A stretch of DNA of 64,000 nt from Pseudoalteromonas sp. T1lg75 (GTDB lineage: Bacteria > Pseudomonadota > Gammaproteobacteria > Enterobacterales > Alteromonadaceae): positions 9,538-73,537 of the forward strand of contig NZ_PQCD01000018.1 in assembly GCF_002964705.1 (NCBI RefSeq), in the 5' to 3' direction. Below, one piece after another: positions 17,626-28,466 of the stretch (within the stretch, counting starts at the first letter, position 1; the number at the start of each line of letters is the position of its first letter). Under the pieces are notes generated by a model. It was not told where the DNA came from, did not search any database, and saw nothing but the letters and a program-made list of their open reading frames with translations. Made by a program: the position numbers and the translations under genes.

Positions 17626-18636
17626 TTACTCGGCGCGCTGTTCGCGCCCTAGCAAAGCCATGGCGGCTTCTTTCACGTCTTTGTTTTCATACAGCACCTG
17701 ATAGATTTGCTCGGTGATCGGCATCTCGATACCACAGCGCTTGGCCAGCATATAGACTTCTTTGGTATTTCTATAGCCTTCAACCACCTGGCCGATTTGC
17801 TGCTGCGCCGCTTCCACATCCAGGCCCTGCCCTAAGGCTAAACCAAAGCGTCGGTTACGCGACTGGTTATCGGTGCAGGTCAGGATCAAATCTCCCAACC
17901 CGGCCATCCCCATAAAGGTTTCCGACTTGGCTCCAAGGGCACAGCCCAGGCGACACAATTCGGCTAAACCTCGGGTGATCAGCGCGGTACGGGCATTGGC
18001 GCCAAAACCAAAGCCATCAGAGATACCTGCACCTATGGCGATGACATTCTTGACCGCACCACCAAGCTGGATACCAATAAAGTCATTATTGCGATACACC
18101 CTGAATGAGCGACCACAATGAAGCAGACTAGATAAACGCTCGCAGAAGCTATCGCTGGTCGCCGACACCGAAATCGCCGTGGGTAATCCCGCGGCCATTT
18201 CTTTAGCAAAGGTAGGCCCAGACAACACCGCCAGTTCCACCTTATCGCCCAGTTTTTGCGTGGCCACATCTTGCAATAAGCGCCCGGTTTCTGGCTCAAG
18301 GCCCTTGGTTGCCCAGGCAACCTTGGCGTCGCTGCGCAACATAGGGGCAATGGTTTCCAACAGCCCGGCAAAGGCATGGCTGGGAACCACCACCAAAACG
18401 ATGTCGCTGCTTTGCACCGCTTTTTCTAGCGAGCTTTCAAGGGCCAAGGTTTCAGGGAAAGGGATATCGCCGAGATACTGTTCATTTTTGCGTTCGCGAG
18501 CGAGCTTTTCGACTTGCTCGGCGTCACGGCCCCATAAGGTCACCGGATGGCCGTTACGGGCGAAACAAATAGCAAGGGCGGTGCCATAAGACCCCGCCCC
18601 TAGAACAGTAACAGCTGAAGGTGCTTTTATGCTCAT
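17626..18636 (-). CDS. gpsA: Glycerol-3-phosphate dehydrogenase [NAD(P)+]
   Basis: Makes sn-glycerol 3-phosphate from dihydroxyacetone phosphate for phospholipid synthesis. The 336-residue protein has the Rossmann motif [10 protein letters not shown] (Gly13-Gly18), the substrate region L-S-G-P-T-F-A-K-E and [10 protein letters not shown] with the catalytic lysine. It starts 3 bp after secB, so the two are tightly coupled. The order grxC-secB-gpsA is conserved in gammaproteobacteria. Confidence 0.96.
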   Translation of the reverse strand: MSIKAPSAVTVLGAGSYGTALAICFARNGHPVTLWGRDAEQVEKLARERKNEQYLGDIPFPETLALESSLEKAVQSSDIVLVVVPSHAFAGLLETIAPMLRSDAKVAWATKGLEPETGRLLQDVATQKLGDKVELAVLSGPTFAKEMAAGLPTAISVSATSDSFCERLSSLLHCGRSFRVYRNNDFIGIQLGGAVKNVIAIGAGISDGFGFGANARTALITRGLAELCRLGCALGAKSETFMGMAGLGDLILTCTDNQSRNRRFGLALGQGLDVEAAQQQIGQVVEGYRNTKEVYMLAKRCGIEMPITEQIYQVLYENKDVKEAAMALLGREQRAE

Positions 18637-18639
18637 AAC

Positions 18640-19119
18640 TTATGCGTCAGCTTGTTGTGCTTGCTCTGCAGCACGTTGCTGCATGTATTGGGCAAATAGC
18701 GCGTCAAAGTTAACTGGAGCCAGGTTCAACTGTGGGAAAGTACCACGGTTAACCAGGTTCGACACGGCCTCACGAGCATAAGGGAAAAGTACGTTCGGGC
18801 AGAAAGCGCCAAGCATATGTGCCGTTTGTAACTCTTCTAGTTCACCGATAGTGAAGATACCAGCCTGTTGGATTTCACATAGGAAAGCCGTTTCTTCGCC
18901 GATAGTCGCGGTTACTGTGAGTGCCAACACCACTTCATAGATGCCGTTCTCTAGCTTGTTTGAACGCGTATCAATGTCTAGCTTAACTTCTGGTTTCCAC
19001 TCTTTTTGGAAAATAGCCGGTGAGTTAGGCGTCTCGAAAGATACGTCTTTAGTGTAGATACGTTGAATTGAGAATTGCGCTTGTTGTTCTTGTGCTGCGC
19101 CTTGATTTTGCTCTTCCAT
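18640..19119 (-). CDS. secB: Protein-export chaperone SecB
   Basis: Cytosolic tetrameric chaperone that keeps preproteins unfolded and hands them to SecA. The 159-residue length and the core ([27 protein letters not shown]) are typical. The ATG at 19117-19119 has AGGAA upstream. An in-frame codon five residues earlier lacks this support. Confidence 0.96.
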   Translation of the reverse strand: MEEQNQGAAQEQQAQFSIQRIYTKDVSFETPNSPAIFQKEWKPEVKLDIDTRSNKLENGIYEVVLALTVTATIGEETAFLCEIQQAGIFTIGELEELQTAHMLGAFCPNVLFPYAREAVSNLVNRGTFPQLNLAPVNFDALFAQYMQQRAAEQAQQADA

Positions 19120-19186
19120 TGTCGTTCCTATCAATCTGTTGATGGTACTGAGCCGCCTTCGCTGCGGCTCGATACCTAATAAGTTG

Positions 19187-19444
19187 TTATACGTTTAATA
19201 ACGCGTTTAATTCGCCACGAGCTTCGAGTGCCATCATATCGTCGCAGCCGCCTATGTGCTGGTCGCCGATAAAGATTTGCGGCACTGTGTAGCCGCCATT
19301 TGCGCGGGCGATCATCTCGTCACGTAGCTCGGGCTGAAGGCCAATATCATACTCGGTATAAGTGACACCTTTTTTATCTAGCAGTGCCTTGGCACGCTGA
19401 CAAAAGGGACAATAATCTTTGCTGTATAAAACTACATCGCTCAT
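19187..19444 (-). CDS. grxC: Glutaredoxin 3
   Basis: An 85-residue dithiol glutaredoxin with the active site C-P-F-C (Cys12, Cys15), the T-V-P-Q-I-F cis-proline segment and the G-G-C-D-D glutathione-binding turn. It reduces protein disulfides with glutathione in the cytoplasm. It lies between the rhodanese gene (19 bp) and secB. Confidence 0.95.
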   Translation of the reverse strand: MSDVVLYSKDYCPFCQRAKALLDKKGVTYTEYDIGLQPELRDEMIARANGGYTVPQIFIGDQHIGGCDDMMALEARGELNALLNV

Positions 19445-19463
19445 AACTTGCTCTTAATATTTC

Positions 19464-19895
19464 TTAGCGGCCCGATACCTGAGGTAATCCGGCACTTTGC
19501 CATGACTGCATGCCACCAGAAAGGATAAATACACTCTCAAACCCAGCTTTTCCTAGGTTGTTGGCAATGCCTGAGGCCGTCATACCCGTAGCGCATACCA
19601 ATATAATGGGTTGGCTTTTATGCTTTTCAAGCTCTGCAAAGTCACTTTGTTTCGCTTTTTCCGCGCTAAGGTGGATGGCATTGGCAATACGCCCCGCCGT
19701 AAAGTCTTTCTGGGCGCGAATATCAACCACGACCGCGTCCTCGCGATTCACCAACAAGGTGAGCTGCTGCGGATTGATCTGCTTAATGGCCGAAAACTTA
19801 CTTTTAAACCATCCCGAAATAAGCATAAACACGATAACCAACCAGATAATGCTTAAAATCGGATGATTACCGATAAATTCTATGTATTGTTCCAT
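19464..19895 (-). CDS. yibN: Membrane-anchored rhodanese-domain protein (YibN-like)
   Basis: A 143-residue protein with one N-terminal membrane segment (about residues 10-28) followed by a rhodanese domain. The catalytic loop carries cysteine in V-C-A-T-G-M-T. It is the first gene of the yibN-grxC-secB-gpsA string, the same order as in Escherichia coli, and is divergent from gpmI. It may act as a sulfurtransferase, but the true substrate is unknown. Confidence 0.85.
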   Translation of the reverse strand: MEQYIEFIGNHPILSIIWLVIVFMLISGWFKSKFSAIKQINPQQLTLLVNREDAVVVDIRAQKDFTAGRIANAIHLSAEKAKQSDFAELEKHKSQPIILVCATGMTASGIANNLGKAGFESVFILSGGMQSWQSAGLPQVSGR

Positions 19896-20044
19896 ACGTT
19901 TTACTTTGTTAGTTCAAACCTTGAGGGCGGCACAAGTATACACATTTGCCTTGCACTTACCAATTAGTGAAATATTTTCTACTGCGATATTGCGCAAAAA
20001 ACGGTAGGATATTAACAGCACGTGCACATTACCCAGGAGATACA

Positions 20045-21580
20045 ATGACACAGCCCAAAAAGCCACTCGTTTTGATGATTCTAGACGGATGGGGTTATCG
20101 TGAAGAAAGCGAAAGTAACGCCATTTTGGCCGCTAACACCCCGGTTTTAGACAAACTTTGGCAACAATGCCCACATACGTTAATTTCCGGTTCCGGCATG
20201 GACGTAGGTCTTCCCGATGGGCAAATGGGCAACTCCGAAGTGGGTCATGTAAATCTTGGTGCCGGTCGCGTTGTGTACCAGGACTTTACCCGTATCACTA
20301 AAGCCATTGACGATGGCACCTTTGCCACTAACCCAGCGCTGGTTAACGCCATTGATGCCGCCGTAAATGCGGGCAAGGCGGTACACCTAATGGGGCTGAT
20401 GAGCCCAGGTGGCGTACACAGCCATGAAGACCATATTATCGCCGCCATCGAGCTTGCAGCTGAGCGTGGCGCACAAGAAATTTATGTTCATGCCTTCTTA
20501 GATGGCCGCGATACGCCACCACGCAGCGCCGAAGCCACCTTGAAGAATATCGACGCCGCCTTTGCGCGCGTAGGTAAAGGCCGCATAGCCAGCCTTATCG
20601 GCCGCTACTATGCCATGGACAGAGACAACCGTTGGGAGCGTATTGAAAGCGCCTACGACTTGATGGTTTTGGGTGAAGCCGAATATCAGGCTGCCGATGC
20701 CGTAAGCGGATTGCACGCCGCCTATGAGCGCGGTGAAAACGACGAATTCGTTAAGGCAACCGTGATTGGCGATACTGCCGCCACCATTAATGATGGCGAT
20801 GCGGTGTTGTTTATGAACTTCCGCGCCGATCGCGCCCGTCAAATGACGCGCACCTTTGTCGATGCCGACTTTAACGGTTTCAGCAAAAAGAAAACCCCAC
20901 AGCTGGCGGCCTTTGTCATGCTCACCGAATACGCTGCGGATATCGACGCGCCGGTGGCCTTCCCACCCGAGCCGCTTAACAATGTGCTGGGCGAATGGCT
21001 GGCCAAGCATGATAAGACTCAGCTGCGTATTTCAGAAACCGAAAAATACGCGCACGTCACCTTCTTCTTCAGCGGTGGCCGCGAGCAGGAATTTGCAGGT
21101 GAGAGTCGTGAGCTGATCCCATCGCCGGATGTGGCTACCTATGATTTGCAGCCGGAAATGAACTCAGAGCTACTGACCGATAAGCTGGTCGAAGCGATTC
21201 ACAGCGGCAAGTACGATGTGATCATCTGTAACTACCCCAACGGCGATATGGTTGGTCACTCGGGTGTTTTCGAAGCGGCAGTGAAAGCCTGTGAAGCCGT
21301 TGACCATTGTATTGGCCGTGTCGTGGAAGCCTTGGAACAAACCGGTGGCGAAGCCTTGATCACCGCCGACCATGGTAATGCCGAGCAAATGCAAAATGCA
21401 CAAACCGGCCAGGCACACACCGCCCACACCAGCGAACCTGTGCCCTTTATCTATATCGGTCGCGATGCCGAGCCGGTAGCGGGTAAAACCTTGAGCGATG
21501 TGGCCCCGACCATGTTGCACCTACTAGGCATGGAGCAGCCTGCAGAAATGACAGGCTCGCCGATCATGCTGTTGCGTTAA
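20045..21580 (+). CDS. gpmI: Phosphoglycerate mutase, 2,3-bisphosphoglycerate-independent
   Basis: Interconverts 3- and 2-phosphoglycerate with two manganese ions. The 511-residue protein is an alkaline-phosphatase-superfamily enzyme: metal Asp in L-M-I-L-D-G-W-G, catalytic serine in [10 protein letters not shown], and C-terminal [10 protein letters not shown]. The ATG at 20045 has AGGAG eight bases upstream; in-frame codons further upstream are non-coding leader. It is divergent from yibN and followed after 11 bp by envC, the same neighbour as in Escherichia coli. Confidence 0.96.
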   Translation: MTQPKKPLVLMILDGWGYREESESNAILAANTPVLDKLWQQCPHTLISGSGMDVGLPDGQMGNSEVGHVNLGAGRVVYQDFTRITKAIDDGTFATNPALVNAIDAAVNAGKAVHLMGLMSPGGVHSHEDHIIAAIELAAERGAQEIYVHAFLDGRDTPPRSAEATLKNIDAAFARVGKGRIASLIGRYYAMDRDNRWERIESAYDLMVLGEAEYQAADAVSGLHAAYERGENDEFVKATVIGDTAATINDGDAVLFMNFRADRARQMTRTFVDADFNGFSKKKTPQLAAFVMLTEYAADIDAPVAFPPEPLNNVLGEWLAKHDKTQLRISETEKYAHVTFFFSGGREQEFAGESRELIPSPDVATYDLQPEMNSELLTDKLVEAIHSGKYDVIICNYPNGDMVGHSGVFEAAVKACEAVDHCIGRVVEALEQTGGEALITADHGNAEQMQNAQTGQAHTAHTSEPVPFIYIGRDAEPVAGKTLSDVAPTMLHLLGMEQPAEMTGSPIMLLR

Positions 21581-21591
21581 TCGTTACGCGT

Positions 21592-22746
21592 ATGTTTAGG
21601 TTTATCCACCTAGGCTCACACACAGGAGTGTCGCTGCTAGGCGCGGCACTCTTGTCTTTGTGCGCCCTACCCGCCAGCGGTAATGAAAACCGCACCAAGC
21701 AAGACTTAACCGAAGTTCAGCAAGAGCTGAAGAAAAACCAGCAAAACTTTAAAACACAAAAACAGTCTCTGGGCTCGTTACAACAACAACTAAAAAAATC
21801 AGAGCAAGCCATAGCCAATAATGCCAAAGAGCTCAGAGAGCTCGATGGCCAGATCAGCGCCAATCGCAGGCAATACACCGAATTACAAACGCAGGCTGAG
21901 CAATTAGAGCAGCGCCGCAAAACCTTAGACATCGCCTTGGCGGCGCAGCTAAAAAGCGCCTACATGGTCGGTGGTCACGATTACTCCAAGTTACTACTCA
22001 ATCAGCAAAACACCGCTAAGTTAGAGCGCACCATTAGTTACTATGACTACCTTAACAAGGCGCGCTTAAAACAACTGGATGAACTGCGCCAAACCCTCGA
22101 AGAAATTGAACAGAACCAATTGGCGCTGGCACAAAACCGCGAGCAACTAGAACAACTGCGCAGCCAAGAAGAACAGCAAAGGCAGCAATTGTTGGCTGCG
22201 AAATCCGAGCGCCAGGCTCAGGTACAGGCGCTGCAAAGCGAATTAAACCAGCTGCAAAGCTCCATCGCCTACCTAAAAGACAACGAACAAACCCTGATCA
22301 CCACCATAGAAGAACTGGAAGACTCCAAGGCGCGCCAGGTTGCCATGCTCGGCCTTGGCAGCAGTAAGGGCAAATTAAGCTGGCCGACACGGGGGCCGTT
22401 AAAGCATCGCTTTGGCACCCGAAAACGCCCCGGCTTTAATTGGAAAGGGGTGGTGATCAATGCCAAAGAAGGCAGTAACATCAACAGCATCGAAGACGGT
22501 CAGGTAGTGTTTGCCGACTGGCTGAAGGGCTTTGGCTGGGTCATGGTGGTTGACCATGGCAAGGGCTACATGAGCCTCTACGGCCATGCTCAAGCCCTGC
22601 TCAAGGAAGTGGGCGATCAGGTCTATCAAGGTGAGACCATTGCCCTGGTTGGTCAGAGCGGCGGCCAGGTTGATCCTGGTCTATACTTCGAGATACGTCA
22701 CAAAGGACGTGCCGTTAACCCAACTACCTGGTGCAGGTCCTCCTAA
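21592..22746 (+). CDS. envC: Murein hydrolase activator EnvC
   Basis: Exported factor that activates cell-division amidases at the septum. The 384-residue protein has an N-terminal signal (about residues 1-29), a long Gln/Glu/Lys-rich coiled coil (about 35-245) and a C-terminal LytM domain (about 265-380). The LytM part (L-K-H-R-F-G-T-R-K-R-P, D-H-G-K-G-Y-M-S-L-Y-G-H) resembles EnvC, whose own hydrolase site is degenerate, rather than an active M23 peptidase. It lies 11 bp after gpmI and 32 bp before the S41 protease gene, as in many proteobacteria. Confidence 0.92.
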   Translation: MFRFIHLGSHTGVSLLGAALLSLCALPASGNENRTKQDLTEVQQELKKNQQNFKTQKQSLGSLQQQLKKSEQAIANNAKELRELDGQISANRRQYTELQTQAEQLEQRRKTLDIALAAQLKSAYMVGGHDYSKLLLNQQNTAKLERTISYYDYLNKARLKQLDELRQTLEEIEQNQLALAQNREQLEQLRSQEEQQRQQLLAAKSERQAQVQALQSELNQLQSSIAYLKDNEQTLITTIEELEDSKARQVAMLGLGSSKGKLSWPTRGPLKHRFGTRKRPGFNWKGVVINAKEGSNINSIEDGQVVFADWLKGFGWVMVVDHGKGYMSLYGHAQALLKEVGDQVYQGETIALVGQSGGQVDPGLYFEIRHKGRAVNPTTWCRSS

Positions 22747-22778
22747 ATGAATAGCGGCTGCGCCACAAGGGGCAGCCT

Positions 22779-23980
22779 ATGTTTGCACATATCGCACTCA
22801 TTTTTAGGCACTTTTCAATCTGGTGCATAGCCATTGCGCTAAGCATTTTCAGTGCCTCAGCAGCGGCGCAGGAGAGCCCGCTCGAAGAAGTTTTATTCCA
22901 TATTAACCACTTTTATGTCGAGGAAGTGGACCGTGCCAAACTGGATCATCATGTGCTAAGCAGCCTGCTTAGTGAGCTTGATCCCTACAGCGAATACCTC
23001 GACGAGAAGGAATTAAAACGCCTGTTTGACGTCACCAATGGCGAATATAAGGGCCTGGGTATCGAGGTCGAAAAACGTCAGGACCATGTGGTGATCGTTT
23101 CGGCGCTGCCCAATTCTCCGGCCCAGGCCGCTGGTTTGCTTGGTGGTGATATTTTATTGGCAATCAACGACGTCGCTGTGCTCGATAAATCACTAGAAGA
23201 CGTTTCAAAACTGATCAACAGCGTGAAAATGGTGAGGTCACTTTGGCCATTGCCCGCGCCGGACATTCACAACGGCTCGATTTTCACCTCACCCGTCAGC
23301 CCATCCATATAGAAAGCGTGAACAGCGAGCTGCAAGCGAACCGCACCGGGTACTTGCGCATTAACAGCTTTAATAACCACAGTTATCATGACGTCGCCCG
23401 TCATATCACCAAGATGCAGCAGCAAAGTGGCACGGCATTGAAGGGCCTGCTGATCGATTTACGGGATAACCCAGGCGGCACCTTCGATAGCGCTATCAAT
23501 ATCGCCGACCTGTTTCTTTCCACCGGCACCATAGTCTCAACCCGAGGCCGCTTTATTGAGGCCAATCAACGCTTTGTTGCCCAGCCTGGAGATATTTTAG
23601 AAGGCGCTCCCATCGTCGTGCTGATTAACCAAGGTTCGGCCTCCGCGGCGGAGATAGTGGCTGGTGCATTAAAAGATAATCACAGAGCCAAGGTGGTGGG
23701 AACCCGCTCTTATGGCAAGGGTTCGGTGCAATCGCTGATCCCATTAGGCGATGGCCGCAGTGCCTTAAAACTGACTACCGCCAAATACTATACCCCGGCG
23801 GGTATTTCAATTGAGGGGACTGGGATCACCCCGGATGTCGCAATTTTGCAACCAGACCTTTCCCAATCAAATAAAGAGGTTATAATCAATTTAGCGGCTG
23901 GGAAAAGTGCCAATAGCAATCTTACCGCTTTATTGGACACACAGTTGATAAAAGCCCAGCAACTGCTAGAAGAATACTAA
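22779..23980 (+). pseudogene. S41-family (CtpA-like) periplasmic protease, interrupted by a frameshift
   Basis: Two overlapping frames make up one carboxy-terminal processing protease. Frame one (22779-23312) has a signal peptide, the S41 N-terminal region and a PDZ domain (G-L-G-I-E-V to about residue 150). Frame two (from before 23243 to 23980) has the rest of the PDZ domain and the protease core with catalytic Ser (N-Q-G-S-A-S-A-A-E) and Lys (Y-G-K-G-S-V-Q). Joining at GTGAAAATGG (23223-23232) needs one extra A and restores V-K-N-G-E-V-T-L-A-I-A-R. So a single base is missing in an A run, by mutation or by consensus error. If real, the protease is inactive. Confidence 0.8.
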
Positions 23981-24000
23981 ACAATAATAATAGTGAGCCA

Positions 24001-24852
24001 ATGCACAATGCATTGGCTCGAATAAAACCAATCGCATTAATGAAATTGGTTAATAACATCAACAGAAGAATAAATATTACTGTGCACACACTTAAATGGA
24101 TTGCTGTGGTTGTGCTGCTGGTTTGCCCATTGGTAAGTCAAACGGTACAAGCAAAACAGGTGGCCATCGTTATCGACGATATTGGTTATCAACGTAATGA
24201 TATAGCCGCCTTAAACTTACCCGGCCAGCTCACTTTTGCCATCTTGCCGTTCACTCCCTATGCAACCCGCTTTGCCACCCTGGCCAATGAGCAAAACAGA
24301 GAAATATTACTCCACGCGCCCATGCAATCCCTCAATGATCTTGCCCTTGGACCCGGCGCCCTGACCATGAATTTGCCTAAGGAAGACTTTCAAAGCCGCT
24401 TACGCGAGGCGTTAAACAGTCTGCCAAATATTAAAGGGGTGAACAATCATATGGGCTCGCTCTTAACGCAACAAAACATGCCGATGAACTGGACCATGGA
24501 AGTGCTGAAGGAGCAGGACCTGTATTTTCTCGACAGCAAAACCACCCCGCACTCCAAAGCACAAAGTATTGCCACCCTTTATGGCGTCGAGAACATAGCG
24601 CGACATGTATTTTTAGATAATATCACCAGTGAAAAACAGCTACGTTTTCGCTTTGATCAGCTCAAGCACATCGCCAAACGACATGATTATGCGGTGGCCA
24701 TTGCCCACCCTTACCCGGAAACCTTTGCCTTTTTGCAAAGTGCCCTAAATGAGCTTAAAGCGGAAGGCATTGAGTTAGTGCCACTGTCACAGCTAGTACA
24801 GCAACGCACCCTGCGCCTGGCTCAAGCAAAAACGGCGAAGACCAGCGAATAA
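24001..24852 (+). CDS. Divergent polysaccharide deacetylase family protein (YibQ-like)
   Basis: A 283-residue exported protein of the YibQ/DUF610 family. A hydrophobic segment near residues 31-48 is a signal peptide or anchor. The domain opens with V-A-I-V-I-D-D-I-G-Y and includes L-H-A-P-M-Q-S, N-N-H-M-G-S and A-I-A-H-P-Y-P-E, the positions expected of a NodB-like fold. It follows the S41 protease gene, completing the conserved gpmI-envC-ctpA-yibQ order. The substrate is unknown. A shorter start near 24040 is possible. Confidence 0.85.
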   Translation: MHNALARIKPIALMKLVNNINRRINITVHTLKWIAVVVLLVCPLVSQTVQAKQVAIVIDDIGYQRNDIAALNLPGQLTFAILPFTPYATRFATLANEQNREILLHAPMQSLNDLALGPGALTMNLPKEDFQSRLREALNSLPNIKGVNNHMGSLLTQQNMPMNWTMEVLKEQDLYFLDSKTTPHSKAQSIATLYGVENIARHVFLDNITSEKQLRFRFDQLKHIAKRHDYAVAIAHPYPETFAFLQSALNELKAEGIELVPLSQLVQQRTLRLAQAKTAKTSE

Positions 24853-24879
24853 CAATCGCTCGTTTTTCTGAGGACATAA

Positions 24880-24904
24880 AAAAACCGCGCCATGCGCGGT
24901 TTTT
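24880..24904. terminator. Bidirectional terminator between yibQ-like gene and tkt
   Basis: A perfect 11-bp stem (AAAAACCGCGC against its complement) with a CAT loop. It has A/T runs on both sides and lies between convergent genes. Confidence 0.88.
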
Positions 24905-24925
24905 CTGATGTCTTTAAACAAGCGA

Positions 24926-26917
24926 TTAGAATTGGCTGTTAGCCGCAGCTACCACATTGTCCACGGTGAAACCGAACAGCTTGAACAGCTCACCCGCAGG
25001 CGCCGACTCACCAAAGGTAGTCATGCCGATCACCTTGCCATTTAGGCCTACATACTTGTACCAGAAGTCGGCGATGCCGGCTTCAACGGCAACGCGACGA
25101 GTCACCGCTGCCGGCAGTACAGATTCTTTGTACGCTGCGTCTTGCTCATCGAACAGATCCGTCGAAGGCATAGATACCACACGCACCTGCTTGCCTTGTG
25201 CACGCAATTCGGTGGCTGCATCCATAGCCAGCTGTACTTCTGAACCGGTAGCGATCAGAATCACCTCTGGGTTACCGTCACAGCTTAGTACATAGCCACC
25301 CTTCTTAACGTTTGCCAACTGCTCTGCGTTACGCTCTTGCTGGGCTAGACCTTGACGGGTAAATACCAGTGAGGTTGGACCGTCTTTGCGCTCGATCGCT
25401 TGTTGCCAGGCGATAGCCGACTCAACCTGATCGCAAGGACGCCAGTTAACTAGGTTAGGGGTATAACGCAGGCTCGCCATTTGCTCTACCGGCTGGTGCG
25501 TTGGACCGTCTTCACCCAGACCGATTGAATCATGGGTATACACGAAGATGCTTGGCGTTTTCATCAGCGCCGCCATACGTACCGCGTTACGAGCGTATTC
25601 CATAAACATCAAGAAGGTCGCACCGTAAGGAATAAAACCTTTGTGCAGTGCGATACCATTCATGATCGCCGACATACCGAACTCACGCACACCGTAGAAG
25701 ATGTAGTTGCCGTTGGCATCATCACTGGTCAAGCCTTTAGAGCCGCTCCATAGCGTTAGGTTTGAGCCGGCCAAGTCCGCCGAACCACCCATAAACTCAG
25801 GTAGCATAGGACCGAAGGCATTCAGGGCATTTTGTGATGCTTTACGCGTTGCCGGGTTATCCGGGTTTGCTTGCAGCTGCTCGATGTAGGCTTGTGATTT
25901 TTCAGCCCAATCCGCAGGTAGCTCACTGTTTTGACGACGCTCAAATTCCGCTGCTAGTTCAGGGAACTCAGCCTTATAGGCAGCAAACTTATCTTTCCAG
26001 CTTTGCTCTTTTTGCTGACCCGCTTCTTTTGCGTCCCACTGGCTGTAAACGTCCTGAGGGATCACGAAAGCGTCATGGCTCCAACCTAGGAATTCACGTG
26101 CCGCTTTAATTTCTTCATCACCTAACGGTGCACCGTGGCAGTCATGGCTGCCCGATTTATTCGGTGAGCCGTAACCAATCACGGTTTTACAACAAATAAG
26201 GGTAGGCTTGTCTGAGTTAGCACGACCTTCTTCGATGGCCGCGCGAATCGCTTCGCTGTCGTGACCATCAACGCCACGCACCACGTGCCAGCCATAAGAC
26301 TCAAAACGTGCAGGAGTATCATCGCTAAACCAGCCTTCTACCTCACCGTCGATGGAGATGCCGTTGTCATCCCAAAATGCGATCAGCTTGCCAAGGCCCA
26401 GAGTACCCGCCAATGAACAGGCTTCGTGCGAGATACCTTCCATCAAACAGCCATCACCCATAAAGGTATAGGTGTAGTGGTCAACAATGTCGTGACCTTC
26501 GCGGTTAAATTGCGCAGCCAGGGCTTTCTCGGCGATAGCCATACCCACGGCATTAGTGATCCCTTGACCTAATGGACCCGTAGTGGTCTCAACACCCGGC
26601 GCATACCCATACTCTGGGTGACCCGGTGTTTTTGAATGTAGTTGACGGAAGTTTTTAATTTCTTCCATAGGTAGGTCATAGCCGCTTAGGTGTAGCAGCG
26701 AATAAATCAGCATTGAACCATGGCCATTGGACAGGATAAATCGGTCGCGATCAGCCCACTGAGGATTAGTAGGGTTGTGCTTTAAATAGTCGCGCCAAAG
26801 GACTTCGGCGATATCGGCCATGCCCATAGGGGCACCCGGGTGACCTGATTTAGCTTGTTGAACGGCGTCCATAGACAAGACGCGGATGGCGTTAGCGAGT
26901 TCTTTGCGAGATGGCAT
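24926..26917 (-). CDS. tkt: Transketolase
   Basis: Thiamine-diphosphate enzyme moving two-carbon units in the non-oxidative pentose phosphate pathway. The 663-residue protein has the thiamine motif G-D-G-C-L-M-E-G (continuing to an N-G about 25 residues later), the N-terminal S-G-H-P-G-A-P-M-G segment and F-T-R-Q in the C-terminal half. The start at 26915-26917 has AGGAG upstream. It is divergent from metK. Its leader holds an imperfect hairpin at 26958-26981. Confidence 0.97.
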   Translation of the reverse strand: MPSRKELANAIRVLSMDAVQQAKSGHPGAPMGMADIAEVLWRDYLKHNPTNPQWADRDRFILSNGHGSMLIYSLLHLSGYDLPMEEIKNFRQLHSKTPGHPEYGYAPGVETTTGPLGQGITNAVGMAIAEKALAAQFNREGHDIVDHYTYTFMGDGCLMEGISHEACSLAGTLGLGKLIAFWDDNGISIDGEVEGWFSDDTPARFESYGWHVVRGVDGHDSEAIRAAIEEGRANSDKPTLICCKTVIGYGSPNKSGSHDCHGAPLGDEEIKAAREFLGWSHDAFVIPQDVYSQWDAKEAGQQKEQSWKDKFAAYKAEFPELAAEFERRQNSELPADWAEKSQAYIEQLQANPDNPATRKASQNALNAFGPMLPEFMGGSADLAGSNLTLWSGSKGLTSDDANGNYIFYGVREFGMSAIMNGIALHKGFIPYGATFLMFMEYARNAVRMAALMKTPSIFVYTHDSIGLGEDGPTHQPVEQMASLRYTPNLVNWRPCDQVESAIAWQQAIERKDGPTSLVFTRQGLAQQERNAEQLANVKKGGYVLSCDGNPEVILIATGSEVQLAMDAATELRAQGKQVRVVSMPSTDLFDEQDAAYKESVLPAAVTRRVAVEAGIADFWYKYVGLNGKVIGMTTFGESAPAGELFKLFGFTVDNVVAAANSQF

Positions 26918-27265
26918 GAATTCTCCTACCTTTAAGTGTATTTGCGCTGGAAGATTCGCCTTTGCTCATGCTAGCGAAGGCAAAATAGGTGCCCATTTTT
27001 ACTTATTCATACGCCCCCTGCAAATAAAACTTATGGCCAAAGCGGGTGACTTTAGAATTACTCATCAACTAGAGTAAAAACTTTAGCTTATTTAAGGGCA
27101 AGCAATAGGCTTGGAGAATGGAAATAAGTAATTTGGACGTCTAGGCGTAAAATTGCTATGCAAGGTGCGATCATTTAGCTAGAATACGCGCCTTATTTTT
27201 ATGCTGCGCTGCGCCCAGAGGTTGGTGACGAGTTTGGGAAGCGCGAGACTTGTGAGAAAAGACCA
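26918..27265. other. tkt-metK intergenic region (348 bp)
   Basis: Divergent control region with no gene. On the tkt side there is an imperfect 8-bp hairpin (26958-26981). On the metK side there is a MetJ-type operator (27135-27150) and a -10-like TAGAAT at 27180-27185. No riboswitch-like structure was recognised in the metK leader. Confidence 0.5.
27135..27150 (+). promoter_or_regulatory. MetJ operator (two met boxes)
   Basis: Two adjacent 8-bp units, GGACGTCT and AGGCGTAA, match the met-box consensus AGACGTCT at 7 and 5 of 8 positions. Tandem met boxes bind the MetJ repressor with S-adenosylmethionine, so metK would be repressed by its own product. Confidence 0.6.
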
Positions 27266-28417
27266 ATGGCAAAACATTTATTTACTTCTGAGTCAGTATC
27301 CGAGGGACATCCGGATAAAATCGCTGACCAAATTTCAGATGCGGTATTAGATGCTATTTTGGAGCAAGACCCGCACGCCCGTGTCGCTTGTGAAACCTAT
27401 GTAAAGACCGGCATGGTTATGGTTGGCGGTGAGATCACCACCAGCGCTTGGGTTGATATCGAAGAGCTTACTCGTAAAACAGTACGTGAAATTGGTTACA
27501 CCCATTCAGATATGGGCTTTGATGCGGATTCATGCGCCATCCTAAACACCATTGGTAAGCAGTCTCCAGACATCAACCAAGGTGTTGACCGTGCACGCCC
27601 TGAAGATCAAGGCGCCGGTGACCAGGGTCTAATGTTCGGTTACGCCTGTAACGAAACAGACGTATTGATGCCGGCTCCTATTACTTATTCACACCGCCTA
27701 GTACAGCGTCAAGCGCACGTTCGTAAAAACGGTGAGCTACCTTGGCTTCGCCCTGATGCAAAGTCTCAGGTAACCTTTGCCTATGAAAATGGTAAAGCGG
27801 TTGGTATCGACGCAGTTGTTCTTTCAACTCAGCACTGTGACACCATTTCACAAGACGCCCTGGTAGAAGCTGTGATGGAAACCATCATCAAGCCAACACT
27901 TCCGGCCGAGCTTATCACCAAAGCCACTAAGTTCTTTATCAACCCTACCGGTCGTTTTGTTATCGGTGGCCCTATGGGTGACTGTGGTCTGACTGGTCGT
28001 AAGATCATCGTAGATACATACGGTGGTATGGCCCGTCACGGTGGTGGTGCCTTCTCTGGTAAGGATCCATCAAAGGTTGACCGTTCAGCAGCTTACGCAG
28101 CCCGTTACGTAGCGAAAAACATCGTTGCCGCCGGCCTTGCAGATCGTTGTGAAATTCAAGTGTCTTACGCTATCGGTGTGGCCGAGCCTACCTCTATCAG
28201 CGTAGAGACCTTCGGCACAGGTAAATTAGACGAAGAGCACCTAATTGCACTTATCCGCAAGCACTTCGACCTACGTCCTTACGGCCTGATCCAGATGCTT
28301 GACCTTGAGCGTCCTATTTATCAGCCTACCGCTGCTTACGGTCACTTCGGTCGCGACGAATTCCCATGGGAAGCGACGGACAAAGTAGAAGCATTAAAAG
28401 CAGACGCGGGCTTCTAA
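27266..28417 (+). CDS. metK: S-adenosylmethionine synthase
   Basis: Makes S-adenosylmethionine from methionine and ATP. The 383-residue protein has S-E-G-H-P-D-K near the N-terminus, the [11 protein letters not shown] hexapeptide region, a P-loop-like G-G-A-F-S-G-K-D and the C-terminal [12 protein letters not shown]. Codon use is strongly biased, as for a highly expressed gene. A MetJ-type operator lies about 115 bp upstream and a strong terminator follows. Confidence 0.97.
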   Translation: MAKHLFTSESVSEGHPDKIADQISDAVLDAILEQDPHARVACETYVKTGMVMVGGEITTSAWVDIEELTRKTVREIGYTHSDMGFDADSCAILNTIGKQSPDINQGVDRARPEDQGAGDQGLMFGYACNETDVLMPAPITYSHRLVQRQAHVRKNGELPWLRPDAKSQVTFAYENGKAVGIDAVVLSTQHCDTISQDALVEAVMETIIKPTLPAELITKATKFFINPTGRFVIGGPMGDCGLTGRKIIVDTYGGMARHGGGAFSGKDPSKVDRSAAYAARYVAKNIVAAGLADRCEIQVSYAIGVAEPTSISVETFGTGKLDEEHLIALIRKHFDLRPYGLIQMLDLERPIYQPTAAYGHFGRDEFPWEATDKVEALKADAGF

Positions 28418-28437
28418 GGCAACCGCAAACCGCATAG

Positions 28438-28466
28438 AAAAAAGCGCTCACTGAGCGCTTTTTTTA
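28438..28466. terminator. Bidirectional terminator between metK and the START-domain gene
   Basis: A 12-bp stem (A6GCGCTC with GAGCGCT6) and a 3-nt loop followed by a T run. It serves metK rightward. The stop codon of the convergent gene lies inside the T run. Confidence 0.87.

Noticed and set aside
23223-23243. Programmed -1 frameshift in the S41 protease
   Set aside because: GTGAAAATGG is not a good X-XXY-YYZ slippery site, no strong downstream structure is evident, and the family is not known to use recoding.
27186-27265. SAM riboswitch before metK
   Set aside because: The leader is short and lacks the expected multi-helix pattern; a MetJ-type operator upstream explains the regulation better.
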